64,000 nt of DNA from Thalassotalea_H castellviae (GCF_031846185.1 NZ_JAVRIF010000003.1:310001-374000); one strand, 5' to 3'; numbered from the stretch's first letter, positions 15,866 to 22,821 are shown. The notes: generated by a model not told the origin, from the letters alone. Program-made: numbers and translations.

Positions 15866-15892
15866 CCCATTCGAGATCGGCATTTTAAAAAA
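15854..15892. repeat. Perfect 11-bp AT-rich inverted repeat
   Basis: TTTTTTAAAAT (15854-15864) is exactly inverted as ATTTTAAAAAA (15882-15892) around a 17-nt spacer. It borders the AT-rich tract of the origin-like region and could extrude a cruciform or fold as a weak terminator. Confidence 0.6.
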
Positions 15893-15933
15893 CGGGGTTA
15901 ATGTGGTCGCTAGCGCTCCAACTCACAACCCCG
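15893..15933. repeat. Hairpin CGGGGTT/AACCCCG
   Basis: CGGGGTT (15893-15899) pairs with AACCCCG (15927-15933), and GTG/CAC inside can extend it. The loop contains the palindrome CGCTAGCG, and GCGCTAGC recurs near 15950. It is the first of a series of hairpins in a largely non-coding stretch. Confidence 0.55.
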
Positions 15934-15989
15934 AAAATAAAGGCTGGCTGCGCTAGCATTCTTAACCCTAATTGCTGCACTTCCACTGC

Positions 15990-16107
15990 GTTTCAGATGC
16001 AGCAAGCCCCTAGAGAATCAGTAAAAAAATTGTCGCTAACTGCGACTTTTAATACTTAAATCACTACTGGCAATGTTGCATCTGAAACACGCTTTGTTCG
16101 TTTCAGA
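15990..16107. repeat. Three GTTTCAGA elements, two forming a 12-bp inverted repeat
   Basis: GTTTCAGATGCA (15990-16001) is exactly inverted at 16077-16088, and GTTTCAGA recurs at 16100-16107. The first copy also ends a hairpin with GCTGCA near 15973. They may be binding sites of a viral initiator or regulator. Confidence 0.5.
16032..16050 (+). terminator. Small terminator-like hairpin in the viral control region
   Basis: GTCGC (16032-16036) pairs with GCGAC (16042-16046) and is followed by TTTT. It is short; a rightward transcript from the origin-like region could end here. Confidence 0.4.
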
Positions 16108-16119
16108 CGTTCCAACGGG

Positions 16120-16291
16120 CTAACAACCGTTGAAAATAGTGGGATATGCTACGCTTTCAGTTAAATGCGCCCTTTTGTCTACAGCCCCACCACACAAATG
16201 CATTAAATGACTACCGCGCTAGTTTTACGTGCTGCCGTTGGTTTACCCGTTGCACTTTTCATTTAGCAGGTTGCGAACCCTGCGCATTCAT
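16120..16291 (-). other. Chain of three micro-ORFs with overlapping start/stop codons
   Basis: On the minus strand, frames of 10 codons (16259-16291), 19 codons (16203-16262) and 27 codons (16120-16203) are linked by ATGA and TAATG overlaps. The second is basic (MKSATGKPTAARKTSAVVI). There is no good binding site before the first. They may be coupled micro-peptides, a decayed gene, or chance frames. Confidence 0.25.
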
Positions 16292-16304
16292 CGCGTTACA
16301 CTGC

Positions 16305-16357
16305 GCCAACTGTCGACAATAGATCCTTGATAGTTGGCTGGGTTACTCAAACCCCAG
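16305..16357. ncRNA. Tandem hairpins, possible structured RNA
   Basis: GCCAACTGTC (16305-16314) pairs with GATAGTTGGC (16329-16338) with one G-T wobble. Immediately after, CTGGG (16338-16342) pairs with CCCAG at 16353-16357, near 'AACC'. Two adjacent stable hairpins in a non-coding stretch suggest a functional RNA or a replication structure. No known RNA family was recognised. Confidence 0.35.
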
Positions 16358-16436
16358 CTTTTAACGTGACTTGTTACCAATCTCTTCAACCCAATAACAA
16401 ACCCGAACAGCTAAAAACCTTTTTAACGAGCAAAAG

Positions 16437-16464
16437 AAAGCCCACGCTAAAAAGCATGGGCTTT
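16437..16464 (-). terminator. Strong hairpin terminator of the 46-aa gene
   Basis: AAAGCCCA (16437-16444) pairs with TGGGCTTT (16457-16464), and GCT/AGC extends the stem inward around an AAAA loop. On the minus strand it is followed by CTTTTG, and it begins three bases after the stop of the 46-aa leftward gene. It could also act rightward. Confidence 0.75.
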
Positions 16465-16467
16465 GTT

Positions 16468-16608
16468 TTACTGGCTAATAGGGAATAATCTAGCGTGTAT
16501 GTTACGTCTGATTAAATCGACGCTTATCGGGCTTGTATGAAGCCTTAAAGCAAGGCGTTTTCTGTATGCCTTGCGGTTATCAATAATTTTTACATGTTCA
16601 GTTGTCAT
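16468..16608 (-). CDS. Small very basic viral protein (46 aa)
   Basis: A 46-codon frame from the ATG at 16608 (MTTEHVKIIDNRKAYRKRL...) ending three bases before a strong terminator. It contains about a dozen Arg/Lys/His residues and no membrane segment, so nucleic-acid binding is plausible. It is transcribed leftward and divergent from the HTH regulator, with GGGGCAAG some ten bases upstream of the start. No family was recognised. Its placement between control region and terminator makes chance unlikely but not excluded. Confidence 0.5.
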   Translation of the reverse strand: MTTEHVKIIDNRKAYRKRLALRLHTSPISVDLIRRNIHARLFPISQ

Positions 16609-16768
16609 TCATCTTGCCCCGTTATGATTCCCCGATAAAAGATTGCTGGGTTTGTCGGCCAACGCCCCCAGCTGGGGAACAAGTTTAAAAGTGCTCAAGT
16701 GGCAATAACTGACTCGCTGAAAGTTTGCGGACTACTCAGAAAACGGCAAGCCACTAAAGCAAGAGTAA

Positions 16769-16827
16769 TGTAAACCAATTGATTCAACGTGTGAACCAAG
16801 TGTTCACATGTTGCTTTTTGGTTTACA
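16769..16827. promoter_or_regulatory. 59-bp nested palindrome upstream of the HTH regulator (candidate operator)
   Basis: Three nested inverted repeats share one centre: TGTAAACCAA (16769) with TTGGTTTACA (16818), CAAC with GTTG, and TGTGAAC (16790-16796) with GTTCACA (16802-16808) around CAAGT. It ends 33 bp before the regulator ATG, so autoregulation by that protein is likely. It also lies between the divergent 46-aa gene and the regulator and could control both. Confidence 0.7.
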
Positions 16828-16860
16828 CAAAACTAAACTTCAAATGCGGATTACAAAAAA

Positions 16861-17121
16861 ATGGCAGAAAACATGAACTTTCAAGACGTATTAAATGCCG
16901 TTGCGAACGGTGACTCAGACAACATGACTTCTAAAAAACTAGGCATTAGCAGGACGATGTTTAGTAAATATAGAAATGGTCATAAAACCCCATCAGATGA
17001 AATGCTAGAAAAAATGATAGCAATTAGCGGGTTGGATCCTACTCAAGCGTACCTAGCTACTTACGCGGAAAAGCTACATAACCCAAGAGTTGCAGAAGCG
17101 TTCAGACACTTAGCAGCATAA
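16861..17121 (+). CDS. Small HTH regulator, DUF3693-like
   Basis: An 86-aa protein with a helix-turn-helix ('TSKKLGISRTMFSKYRNGHKTPS', about residues 23-45) followed by a helical segment 'MLEKMIAISGLDPTQAYLATYAEKL'. This arrangement resembles the DUF3693 proteins of marine phages and filamentous phages. It is the only rightward gene at the right end, preceded by a large palindrome and followed by its own terminator. A repressor of the lytic operon is the simplest role; a replication-control role is possible. Confidence 0.78.
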   Translation: MAENMNFQDVLNAVANGDSDNMTSKKLGISRTMFSKYRNGHKTPSDEMLEKMIAISGLDPTQAYLATYAEKLHNPRVAEAFRHLAA

Positions 17122-17134
17122 GAAAATTAAACAG

Positions 17135-17159
17135 AAAAACCGCATTGATTGCGGTTTTT
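17135..17159 (+). terminator. Terminator of the HTH regulator
   Basis: AAAAACCGCA (17135-17144) pairs with TGCGGTTTTT (17150-17159) and continues as a T run, 14 bp after the stop. Confidence 0.85.
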
Positions 17160-17283
17160 TTTCGACTACAGAAAACTTGTAATTGCATGAATTTTAAGCA
17201 GTTAAGTTTTCACAACTTCACCAACTGTTATAGAAAATTTACAAAGTCAGTAACAATAAAGGTTAGGGCTAAATTTTAGCACT

Positions 17284-17311
17284 TGGTTAATGCTTTTAAT
17301 TCGTCTATAAT
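17284..17311 (+). promoter_or_regulatory. ndk promoter
   Basis: TTGGTT (17284-17289), a 16-bp spacer and the perfect TATAAT (17306-17311) precede ndk. The -10 lies inside the attR candidate, while the -35 lies on the viral side of it. Confidence 0.65.
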
Positions 17312-17315
17312 CGCG
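17300..17315. other. Candidate attR core
   Basis: TTCGTCTATAATCGCG, the partner of 6758-6773 (one mismatch). It overlaps the ndk -10 box, so the virus would have inserted in the ndk promoter region and restored a promoter from its own end. Confidence 0.5.
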
Positions 17316-17363
17316 CCAAAATTTATACCACCTAATTTATTAAAATTTATAAGAGGGCTTATC

Positions 17364-17795
17364 ATGGCTATCGAACGTACTTTTTCAATCGTAAAACCTG
17401 ACGCAGTTGCTAAAAACTTAATTGGTCAAATCTACAATCGTTTTGAAACAGCAGGTTTAAAAATTGTTGCTTCTAAAATGGTTCATTTAAGCAAAGAAAA
17501 AGCAGAAGGTTTTTACGCAGAACACAGTGAACGTCCATTCTTTGGCGCTTTAGTTTCATTCATGACTTCAGGTCCGGTAATGGTTCAAGTTTTAGAAGGC
17601 GAAAATGCTGTTCTTAAAAACCGTGAAATCATGGGCGCAACTAACCCAGCTGAAGCACTTGCTGGTACTATTCGTGCTGACCTTGCTGACAGTATTGATG
17701 AAAATGCTGCTCACGGTTCTGATGCTTTAGAATCTGCTGCACGTGAAATTGCTTATTTCTTCTCTGATGATGAAATTTGTCCACGCACTAGATAA
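17364..17795 (+). CDS. ndk: Nucleoside diphosphate kinase
   Basis: With the ATG at 17364 (MAIERTFSIVKPDAV, site GAGGG upstream) the product is 143 aa, the usual Ndk length; an in-frame upstream start at 17283 would add a non-homologous leader. It transfers the gamma phosphate between NTPs and NDPs. The active-site His lies in 'ENAAHGSDALESA'. The gene heads the conserved ndk-rlmN-pilW-rodZ-ispG block. Confidence 0.95.
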   Translation: MAIERTFSIVKPDAVAKNLIGQIYNRFETAGLKIVASKMVHLSKEKAEGFYAEHSERPFFGALVSFMTSGPVMVQVLEGENAVLKNREIMGATNPAEALAGTIRADLADSIDENAAHGSDALESAAREIAYFFSDDEICPRTR

Positions 17796-17840
17796 TTTTC
17801 TTTAAACGTCGTTAATAACGAGGTGTCAGTAGCGAAAGTG

Positions 17841-17862
17841 CTCACTTACTAACGTAAGCTCT
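17841..17862. repeat. Intergenic hairpin repeat, copy A
   Basis: CTCACTTACTAACGTAAGCT with stem CTTAC/GTAAG and loop TAAC, then GTTTGCTACTTGAATT shortly after. Related copies follow guaB (31488) and guaA (33350). Confidence 0.55.
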
Positions 17863-17915
17863 GCGTTTGCTACTTGAATTCTTGCTTTTAACACCGTTTA
17901 AAAAAATTAACGCTC

Positions 17916-17949
17916 AAAGGGTTTTACTGAATTTTCAGTAAAATCCTTT
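17916..17949 (+). terminator. Terminator downstream of ndk
   Basis: AAAGGGTTTTACTG (17916-17929) pairs with CAGTAAAATCCTTT (17936-17949) with one G-T wobble, followed by TGTTTG. Confidence 0.6.
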
Positions 17950-18054
17950 TGTTTGTTTAGCGATATAATAAATATAAGCACTTTAAAGGTTATCTAAGTT
18001 CTAAATAGCCTAAATGATTAAAATATTTATATTTGTTTTATCCTTTGATTAAAA

Positions 18055-18083
18055 TTGTTTGCTTTGGTTGAAAAGTGTACAAT
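18055..18083 (+). promoter_or_regulatory. rlmN promoter candidate
   Basis: TTGTTT (18055-18060), a 17-bp spacer and TACAAT (18078-18083), 37 bp before the chosen rlmN start. Confidence 0.5.
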
Positions 18084-18119
18084 TTGTCCCTGAAATTTTG
18101 CTGTATCGAGAATTTTTAC

Positions 18120-19277
18120 ATGAGTGAAGTCACTGAGTTTGTTAGCCCGAGTAAATCTAAAATTAATTTATTAAATTTGGATCATCAATCAATGCGTGAA
18201 TATTTTCATTCTATTGGTGAAAAGCCATTTCGTGCTGATCAAATCATGAAATGGATTTATCATTTCGGATACTCAGACTTTGAGTTAATGACAAACTTAA
18301 ATAAAAAGTTACGCGAAAAGTTACAACGTAATACTGAAATTAAAGCACCTGAAATTTCTGAGAAGCAAGTGTCATCAGATGGCACTATTAAGTACGCATT
18401 AAAGCTTGAAGGCGGACAAGAAGTTGAAACGGTTTGGATACCTGAAAACGATCGAGCCACGTTATGTGTTTCTTCTCAAGTGGGTTGTGCTTTGGAATGT
18501 ACTTTTTGCGCTACGGCCCAACAAGGCTTTAACCGTAATCTTTCGATGAGTGAAATTATTGGTCAAGTTTGGCGTGTCGCGAATGATATTGGCGCGACGC
18601 GCATTGCAGGAAAACGCCCAATCACAAATATTGTTATGATGGGCATGGGGGAACCGTTATTAAATATGAAAAACCTAATTCCCGCGCTTGATACCATGTT
18701 GAATGATTTAGGCTACGGTTTATCTAAACGCCGAGTAACGGTAAGTACTTCAGGGGTTGTGCCGGCGTTAGATATGTTAAAAGAAAAAATTGATTGTGCG
18801 TTAGCAATTTCAGTTCATGCGCCAAACAATGCGTTACGTGATGAATTAGTGCCGATTAATAAAAAATATCCGTTAGAAGAGTTTTTAACTGCCGCGGGTC
18901 GATACATTGACGGTTCAAAAGCCAATAAACAGGCGACAATTGAATATGTCATGCTTGATCATGTTAATGATAGTACCGAGCAAGCTCACGAATTAGCGAT
19001 CGCATTAAAAGATTTACCGAGTAAAATTAATTTAATTCCTTTTAATCCATACCCGGGTTCTCCTTATAAAAGGTCCAGTAATTCTCGTATCGACAGATTT
19101 GATAAAGTTCTTCAAAGTTATGGACTTACGGTTATTACAAGACGTACTCGTGGCGATGATATTGATGCTGCATGTGGTCAGTTAGCCGGCGATGTTTTAG
19201 ACCGTACCAAGCGCACAAAAGAGCGTGATGAAAAAAAACAGGTGAAAGCTGATGAAATATCAGTAAAAATAGTCTGA
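18120..19277 (+). CDS. rlmN: Dual-specificity 23S rRNA/tRNA adenine C2-methyltransferase
   Basis: The start at 18120 (MSEVTEFVSPSKSKINLLN) gives 385 aa, matching E. coli RlmN; an upstream start would include promoter-like DNA. It is a radical-SAM enzyme methylating A2503 of 23S rRNA and A37 of some tRNAs. The cluster motif CALECTFCATAQQGFNRNL holds the CxxxCxxC, 'NIVMMGMGEPLLN' follows, and the C-terminal Cys is in 'DIDAACGQLAGD'. Confidence 0.95.
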   Translation: MSEVTEFVSPSKSKINLLNLDHQSMREYFHSIGEKPFRADQIMKWIYHFGYSDFELMTNLNKKLREKLQRNTEIKAPEISEKQVSSDGTIKYALKLEGGQEVETVWIPENDRATLCVSSQVGCALECTFCATAQQGFNRNLSMSEIIGQVWRVANDIGATRIAGKRPITNIVMMGMGEPLLNMKNLIPALDTMLNDLGYGLSKRRVTVSTSGVVPALDMLKEKIDCALAISVHAPNNALRDELVPINKKYPLEEFLTAAGRYIDGSKANKQATIEYVMLDHVNDSTEQAHELAIALKDLPSKINLIPFNPYPGSPYKRSSNSRIDRFDKVLQSYGLTVITRRTRGDDIDAACGQLAGDVLDRTKRTKERDEKKQVKADEISVKIV

Positions 19278-19310
19278 TTGCCAATAAATTAATAGTGACG
19301 TCAGTATTTT

Positions 19311-20570
19311 ATGGATAAATATTTAAAGTTTCTTGTCAGCCTACCGGTCGTGATTGTACTTACCGGTTGCGTCACACAAAACTACGAGAATGATAAAAGT
19401 ACCCCTGTTATTGAGAATGAATCGACCAATAACGAGATTGCGATGACGCGTATTTCGCTTGGTCTGGGGTATTTGAAAATGGGGAATACCACACAAGCAA
19501 AGTTAAATTTAGAAAAAGCGAAACGTTTTGCGCCCAAATTAGTACAAGTTCACACCGCGTTTGCCCATTATTTTGATAGTGTTGGCGAGCCAGAACAAGC
19601 AATAGCCTCATATGAAACAGCCTTATCGATCAAACCCGAAGATGCCGATACTTTAAATAATTACGGTGTGTTTTTGTGTAAACAACAGCGTTATCAAGAC
19701 GCTGAAAAACAGATTCTAAAAGCCATTGCCCAGCCAAGTTATATTTTGGTTTCACAAAGTTATGAAAATTTAGCTTTATGCCAATTAAAGGCACAAGCTT
19801 TTGATAAAGCTGAATTGTATTTTGATAAAGCGATACTCCATAGCCCTAGCAGTGCTTCAGCATTATTGCATATGGTACGATTACAATATGCGAAAGCAGA
19901 GTATAAAAAAGCGTTGGTTTTTTTAAAACGCTATGAAAAAGCGACACGTCGTTTTTCAGCTAATGCTTTGGCGCTTGCTTATAAAATTTTTGAAAAACAA
20001 CGTGACCCTAAAACGGCGAAAAACTACGCCACTATGTTAGTTAAAATGTTTCCAAACTCTTATGAGACGAAACAATATTTGTTAACTGGCTTAAGCGAGA
20101 TTGAAGCGGATCAATTGGCGAAAACATATCAAGAAAGTTTGCGAGGGCAGCAGCAACCTAAAAAACGGGTTGTAGTGTTATCACCTAAAACGTCAAATAC
20201 GACTGTGACAGAGAACGTTGTAAATAAACACAAAACTGCGAAAAAAACATCAGCGAGTCTTGTTAAAGAAAAAGTAATAAAAACGACTGATTCGACAGTA
20301 AAAAATACACCCAAAATACCACAAGCCAACACAAAAACGTTAGCGTCTAAAACTTCAATTAACGCAGGTTCTACGGCACAACAGATGGTGAGTTTACCTA
20401 TTCACCTTGTCGTTAAAGGCGATAGTTTATATTCTATTTCAAAAAAATATAATATTCATATGAAAGCGATAATGCGTTGGAATAAACTTAAGCACAACAG
20501 TATTTTGAAAATTGGAGATGTTATTTATTTAGCGAATCCGAAAAAAATAGCAAAACCTGAAGAGCAATAG
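19311..20570 (+). CDS. pilW: Type IV pilus lipoprotein PilW/PilF with C-terminal LysM domain
   Basis: A 419-aa protein: lipoprotein signal ending in LTGC (Cys20), TPR repeats over about residues 40-260 ('AKLNLEKAKRFAPKLVQVHTAF', 'GEPEQAIASYETALSIKPED'), a Lys/Thr-rich linker, then a LysM module near the C-terminus ('VKGDSLYSISKKYNIHMKAI'). PilF/PilW helps assemble the outer-membrane PilQ secretin. The LysM domain is not part of typical 250-aa PilF and would add peptidoglycan binding. It lies between rlmN and rodZ, as in many gammaproteobacteria. Confidence 0.85.
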   Translation: MDKYLKFLVSLPVVIVLTGCVTQNYENDKSTPVIENESTNNEIAMTRISLGLGYLKMGNTTQAKLNLEKAKRFAPKLVQVHTAFAHYFDSVGEPEQAIASYETALSIKPEDADTLNNYGVFLCKQQRYQDAEKQILKAIAQPSYILVSQSYENLALCQLKAQAFDKAELYFDKAILHSPSSASALLHMVRLQYAKAEYKKALVFLKRYEKATRRFSANALALAYKIFEKQRDPKTAKNYATMLVKMFPNSYETKQYLLTGLSEIEADQLAKTYQESLRGQQQPKKRVVVLSPKTSNTTVTENVVNKHKTAKKTSASLVKEKVIKTTDSTVKNTPKIPQANTKTLASKTSINAGSTAQQMVSLPIHLVVKGDSLYSISKKYNIHMKAIMRWNKLKHNSILKIGDVIYLANPKKIAKPEEQ

Positions 20571-20574
20571 CTAA

Positions 20575-21561
20575 ATGACCACTGAGAATAACATAGAAGA
20601 ACTTTGCGAAGATATCGAAGTAATAGGTCCAGGACAAATACTGTCTGAAGCAAGAGAAGCTATGGGGTTAACCCAACAGCAAGTTGCCGAGAAACTAAAT
20701 TTTAGGACTACTTTAGTTAAAGATATTGAAAAGGATCAATTTGATCATTCGCTACCGGCAACTTTTAATCGTGGATATTTGAAAAATTATGCCAAATTAG
20801 TGGAAGTGTCTGCTGATGAAGTTCTTGCCGGTTATGAAATGCTGAATGTTGCAAAGAAGCAAGGCGCCGAGATGCAAAGCTTTTCTAAAGAAACTAAAAA
20901 ACAAGCTGAAAATAATATGGTGATGTGGATTAGTTATTTAATTTTAGCTCTGTTAATTGGCTCTACTATTCTGTGGTGGTTACAAGATGCAAAAAAATCC
21001 AATGACGGAAATAATCTTGTTAGCCAGACAGCACCAACATCCACTGAGGTGAATGAAAGTATCTCGAAAACAGCTGCGGTAAATCATGATAAACAAACGC
21101 CAAAGGTGCAAAATGATCTTACGCAAAATACAGAAATTACAACGTTATCTGAAACTTTAAAATCAGCACCCACTAATCTTTTGCCCAACGAACAGGGTAA
21201 TAATACCGTTAACGTCAGTGAAGCGAATATCGACATTGATTCAGCTACTACCGAGCAAGAAATATCGCCTGCGATTAACCCTGTGACAACTCCCTCAGAA
21301 ACCAAGGATTTTGGTCCAGCTGAAGTGGCTATTTTTACATTTTCCGGTGATTGTTGGGTCAACATATATGATGCTACAGGCGAGCGTATCGCATGGGGAA
21401 TTAAAAAATCTGGTTATAAAATGGAAATTACCGGACAAGCTCCATTTGAAATCACCTTAGGTAAGCCTGAGTTAGTGACGATAACGTTTGAAAATGAAGA
21501 TGTAGATATGTCGCAATTTAGTCGTGGCAATATTGCAAAATTTAATCTTCCCTTAGAATAA
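20575..21561 (+). CDS. rodZ: Cytoskeletal protein RodZ
   Basis: A 328-aa protein with the RodZ architecture: an N-terminal HTH/Xre domain ('LSEAREAMGLTQQQVAEKLNF', about residues 18-85), one membrane helix (about 117-135, MWISYLILALLIGSTILWW), a Ser/Thr-rich periplasmic linker and a C-terminal DUF4115 domain ('FSGDCWVNIYDATGERIAWG'). It links MreB to the elongasome. The ATG lies 4 bp after pilW. Confidence 0.93.
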   Translation: MTTENNIEELCEDIEVIGPGQILSEAREAMGLTQQQVAEKLNFRTTLVKDIEKDQFDHSLPATFNRGYLKNYAKLVEVSADEVLAGYEMLNVAKKQGAEMQSFSKETKKQAENNMVMWISYLILALLIGSTILWWLQDAKKSNDGNNLVSQTAPTSTEVNESISKTAAVNHDKQTPKVQNDLTQNTEITTLSETLKSAPTNLLPNEQGNNTVNVSEANIDIDSATTEQEISPAINPVTTPSETKDFGPAEVAIFTFSGDCWVNIYDATGERIAWGIKKSGYKMEITGQAPFEITLGKPELVTITFENEDVDMSQFSRGNIAKFNLPLE

Positions 21562-21602
21562 AATTAGCTTTTTAACCGATAACTATTTTGTATTGAGTAA
21601 AC

Positions 21603-22721
21603 ATGTTTAAAGAATCTCCAATTATTCGCCGAAAATCCCGTCAAATCATGGTGGGAAATGTCCCCGTTGGTGGTGATGCGCCAATCACGGTTCAGTCCAT
21701 GACTAATACTTCAACGACGGATGTTGAAGCTACTGTTGCGCAGATAAAATCTTTAGAAGCCGTTGGCGCAGATATAGTTCGGGTGAGTGTGCCAACCATG
21801 GATGCTGCGGAAGCATTTCGAGAAATTAAAAAACAGGTTAAGGTTCCGTTAGTTACAGACATTCACTTTGACTATAGAATCGCTCTAAAAGTCGCGGAAT
21901 ACGGAGCTGATTGTTTACGAATTAATCCCGGAAATATCGGTCGAGAAGACCGTGTTCGTTCAGTGGTTGAATGCGCTCGAGATAAAAACATCCCTATTCG
22001 AATTGGTGTTAACGGTGGCTCACTTGAAAAAGATATTCAAGAAAAATACACAGAGCCAACGCCAGAAGCATTGCTCGAATCAGCGATGCGTCATGTTGAT
22101 ATTCTAGATAGATTAAATTTTCATGAATTTAAAGTCAGCGTAAAAGCGTCGGATGTATTTTTAGCGGTAGGAGCATATCGTTTACTCGCTAAACAAATCG
22201 ATAATCCTTTGCACCTTGGCATCACCGAAGCAGGCGGTTTACGTTCTGGCTCAGTAAAGTCCTCTGTCGGTTTAGGTATGTTATTATCTGAAGGCATTGG
22301 TGATACTTTACGTGTTTCTTTAGCCGCCGACCCTGTTGAAGAAATTAAAGTCGGTTTTGATATATTAAAGTCACTTAAATTACGTAGCCGCGGTATTAAC
22401 TTAATTGCATGCCCAAGTTGTTCAAGACAAGAGTTTGATGTGATTTCAACCGTGAACGCATTAGAAGAACGTATTGAAGATATTCTTACTCCTATGGATG
22501 TTTCTATTATTGGCTGTATCGTCAATGGTCCAGGGGAAGCGACTGTTTCAGATCTAGGCTTAACCGGTAGCAGTAAAAAAAGTGGCTATTATTTAGATGG
22601 TATACGTCAAAAAGAACGCTTTGATAACAATAATTTAGTTGATGAGTTAGAGCAACGTATTCGTGCCAAAGCAAAAATGGTTGATAAAGCGAATAAAATT
22701 GAGATCCAAGAAATAGATTAA
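21603..22721 (+). CDS. ispG: 4-hydroxy-3-methylbut-2-enyl diphosphate synthase (flavodoxin)
   Basis: A 372-aa protein, the same length as E. coli IspG, which performs the penultimate step of the MEP isoprenoid pathway. The [4Fe-4S] ligands are visible in 'ACPSCSRQEFDV' and 'IIGCIVNGPGEA', and the TIM-barrel substrate region starts 'PITVQSMTNTSTTDVEATV'. It is followed by a separate promoter for hisS. Confidence 0.96.
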   Translation: MFKESPIIRRKSRQIMVGNVPVGGDAPITVQSMTNTSTTDVEATVAQIKSLEAVGADIVRVSVPTMDAAEAFREIKKQVKVPLVTDIHFDYRIALKVAEYGADCLRINPGNIGREDRVRSVVECARDKNIPIRIGVNGGSLEKDIQEKYTEPTPEALLESAMRHVDILDRLNFHEFKVSVKASDVFLAVGAYRLLAKQIDNPLHLGITEAGGLRSGSVKSSVGLGMLLSEGIGDTLRVSLAADPVEEIKVGFDILKSLKLRSRGINLIACPSCSRQEFDVISTVNALEERIEDILTPMDVSIIGCIVNGPGEATVSDLGLTGSSKKSGYYLDGIRQKERFDNNNLVDELEQRIRAKAKMVDKANKIEIQEID

Positions 22722-22747
22722 TTCCAACAAAGCTTAGCAGTCGCTTA

Positions 22748-22776
22748 TTTACGTTTCTGTGTAAACTGCCTATAAT
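22748..22776 (+). promoter_or_regulatory. hisS promoter
   Basis: TTTACG (22748-22753), a 17-bp spacer and the consensus TATAAT (22771-22776) followed by a GCGCGC discriminator, 46 bp before the GTG start. A GC-rich discriminator is typical of stringently controlled translation genes. Confidence 0.6.
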
Positions 22777-22821
22777 GCGCGCTTTATTTTTAATTTTCAG
22801 CAAACAGAGAGAACCACTTAG

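Larger units (their letters stand above)
6758..17315. mobile_element. Corticovirus-like (PM2-type) tailless membrane-containing provirus, about 10.5 kb
   Basis: The region between maeA and ndk carries an integrase, an FtsK/HerA-type packaging ATPase, a PM2 P2-like capsid protein, at least five short single-helix membrane proteins, a virion-type muramidase, a lipoprotein and an HTH regulator. No tail, portal or terminase gene was found. The inferred ends are the direct repeats at 6758-6773 and 17300-17315. The size is close to the 10.1 kb PM2 genome. All structural genes are intact and tightly overlapping, so the element looks functional or recently active. The Corticoviridae relationship rests on remembered similarity of the capsid protein and on gene content; a related unnamed tailless lineage is possible. 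Confidence 0.85.

Noticed and set aside
16264..16290. tRNA T-arm-like stem GCAGG...CCTGC with loop TTGCGAAC
   Set aside because: The loop is eight nucleotides and lacks the TTC motif, and no acceptor, D or anticodon arms surround it.
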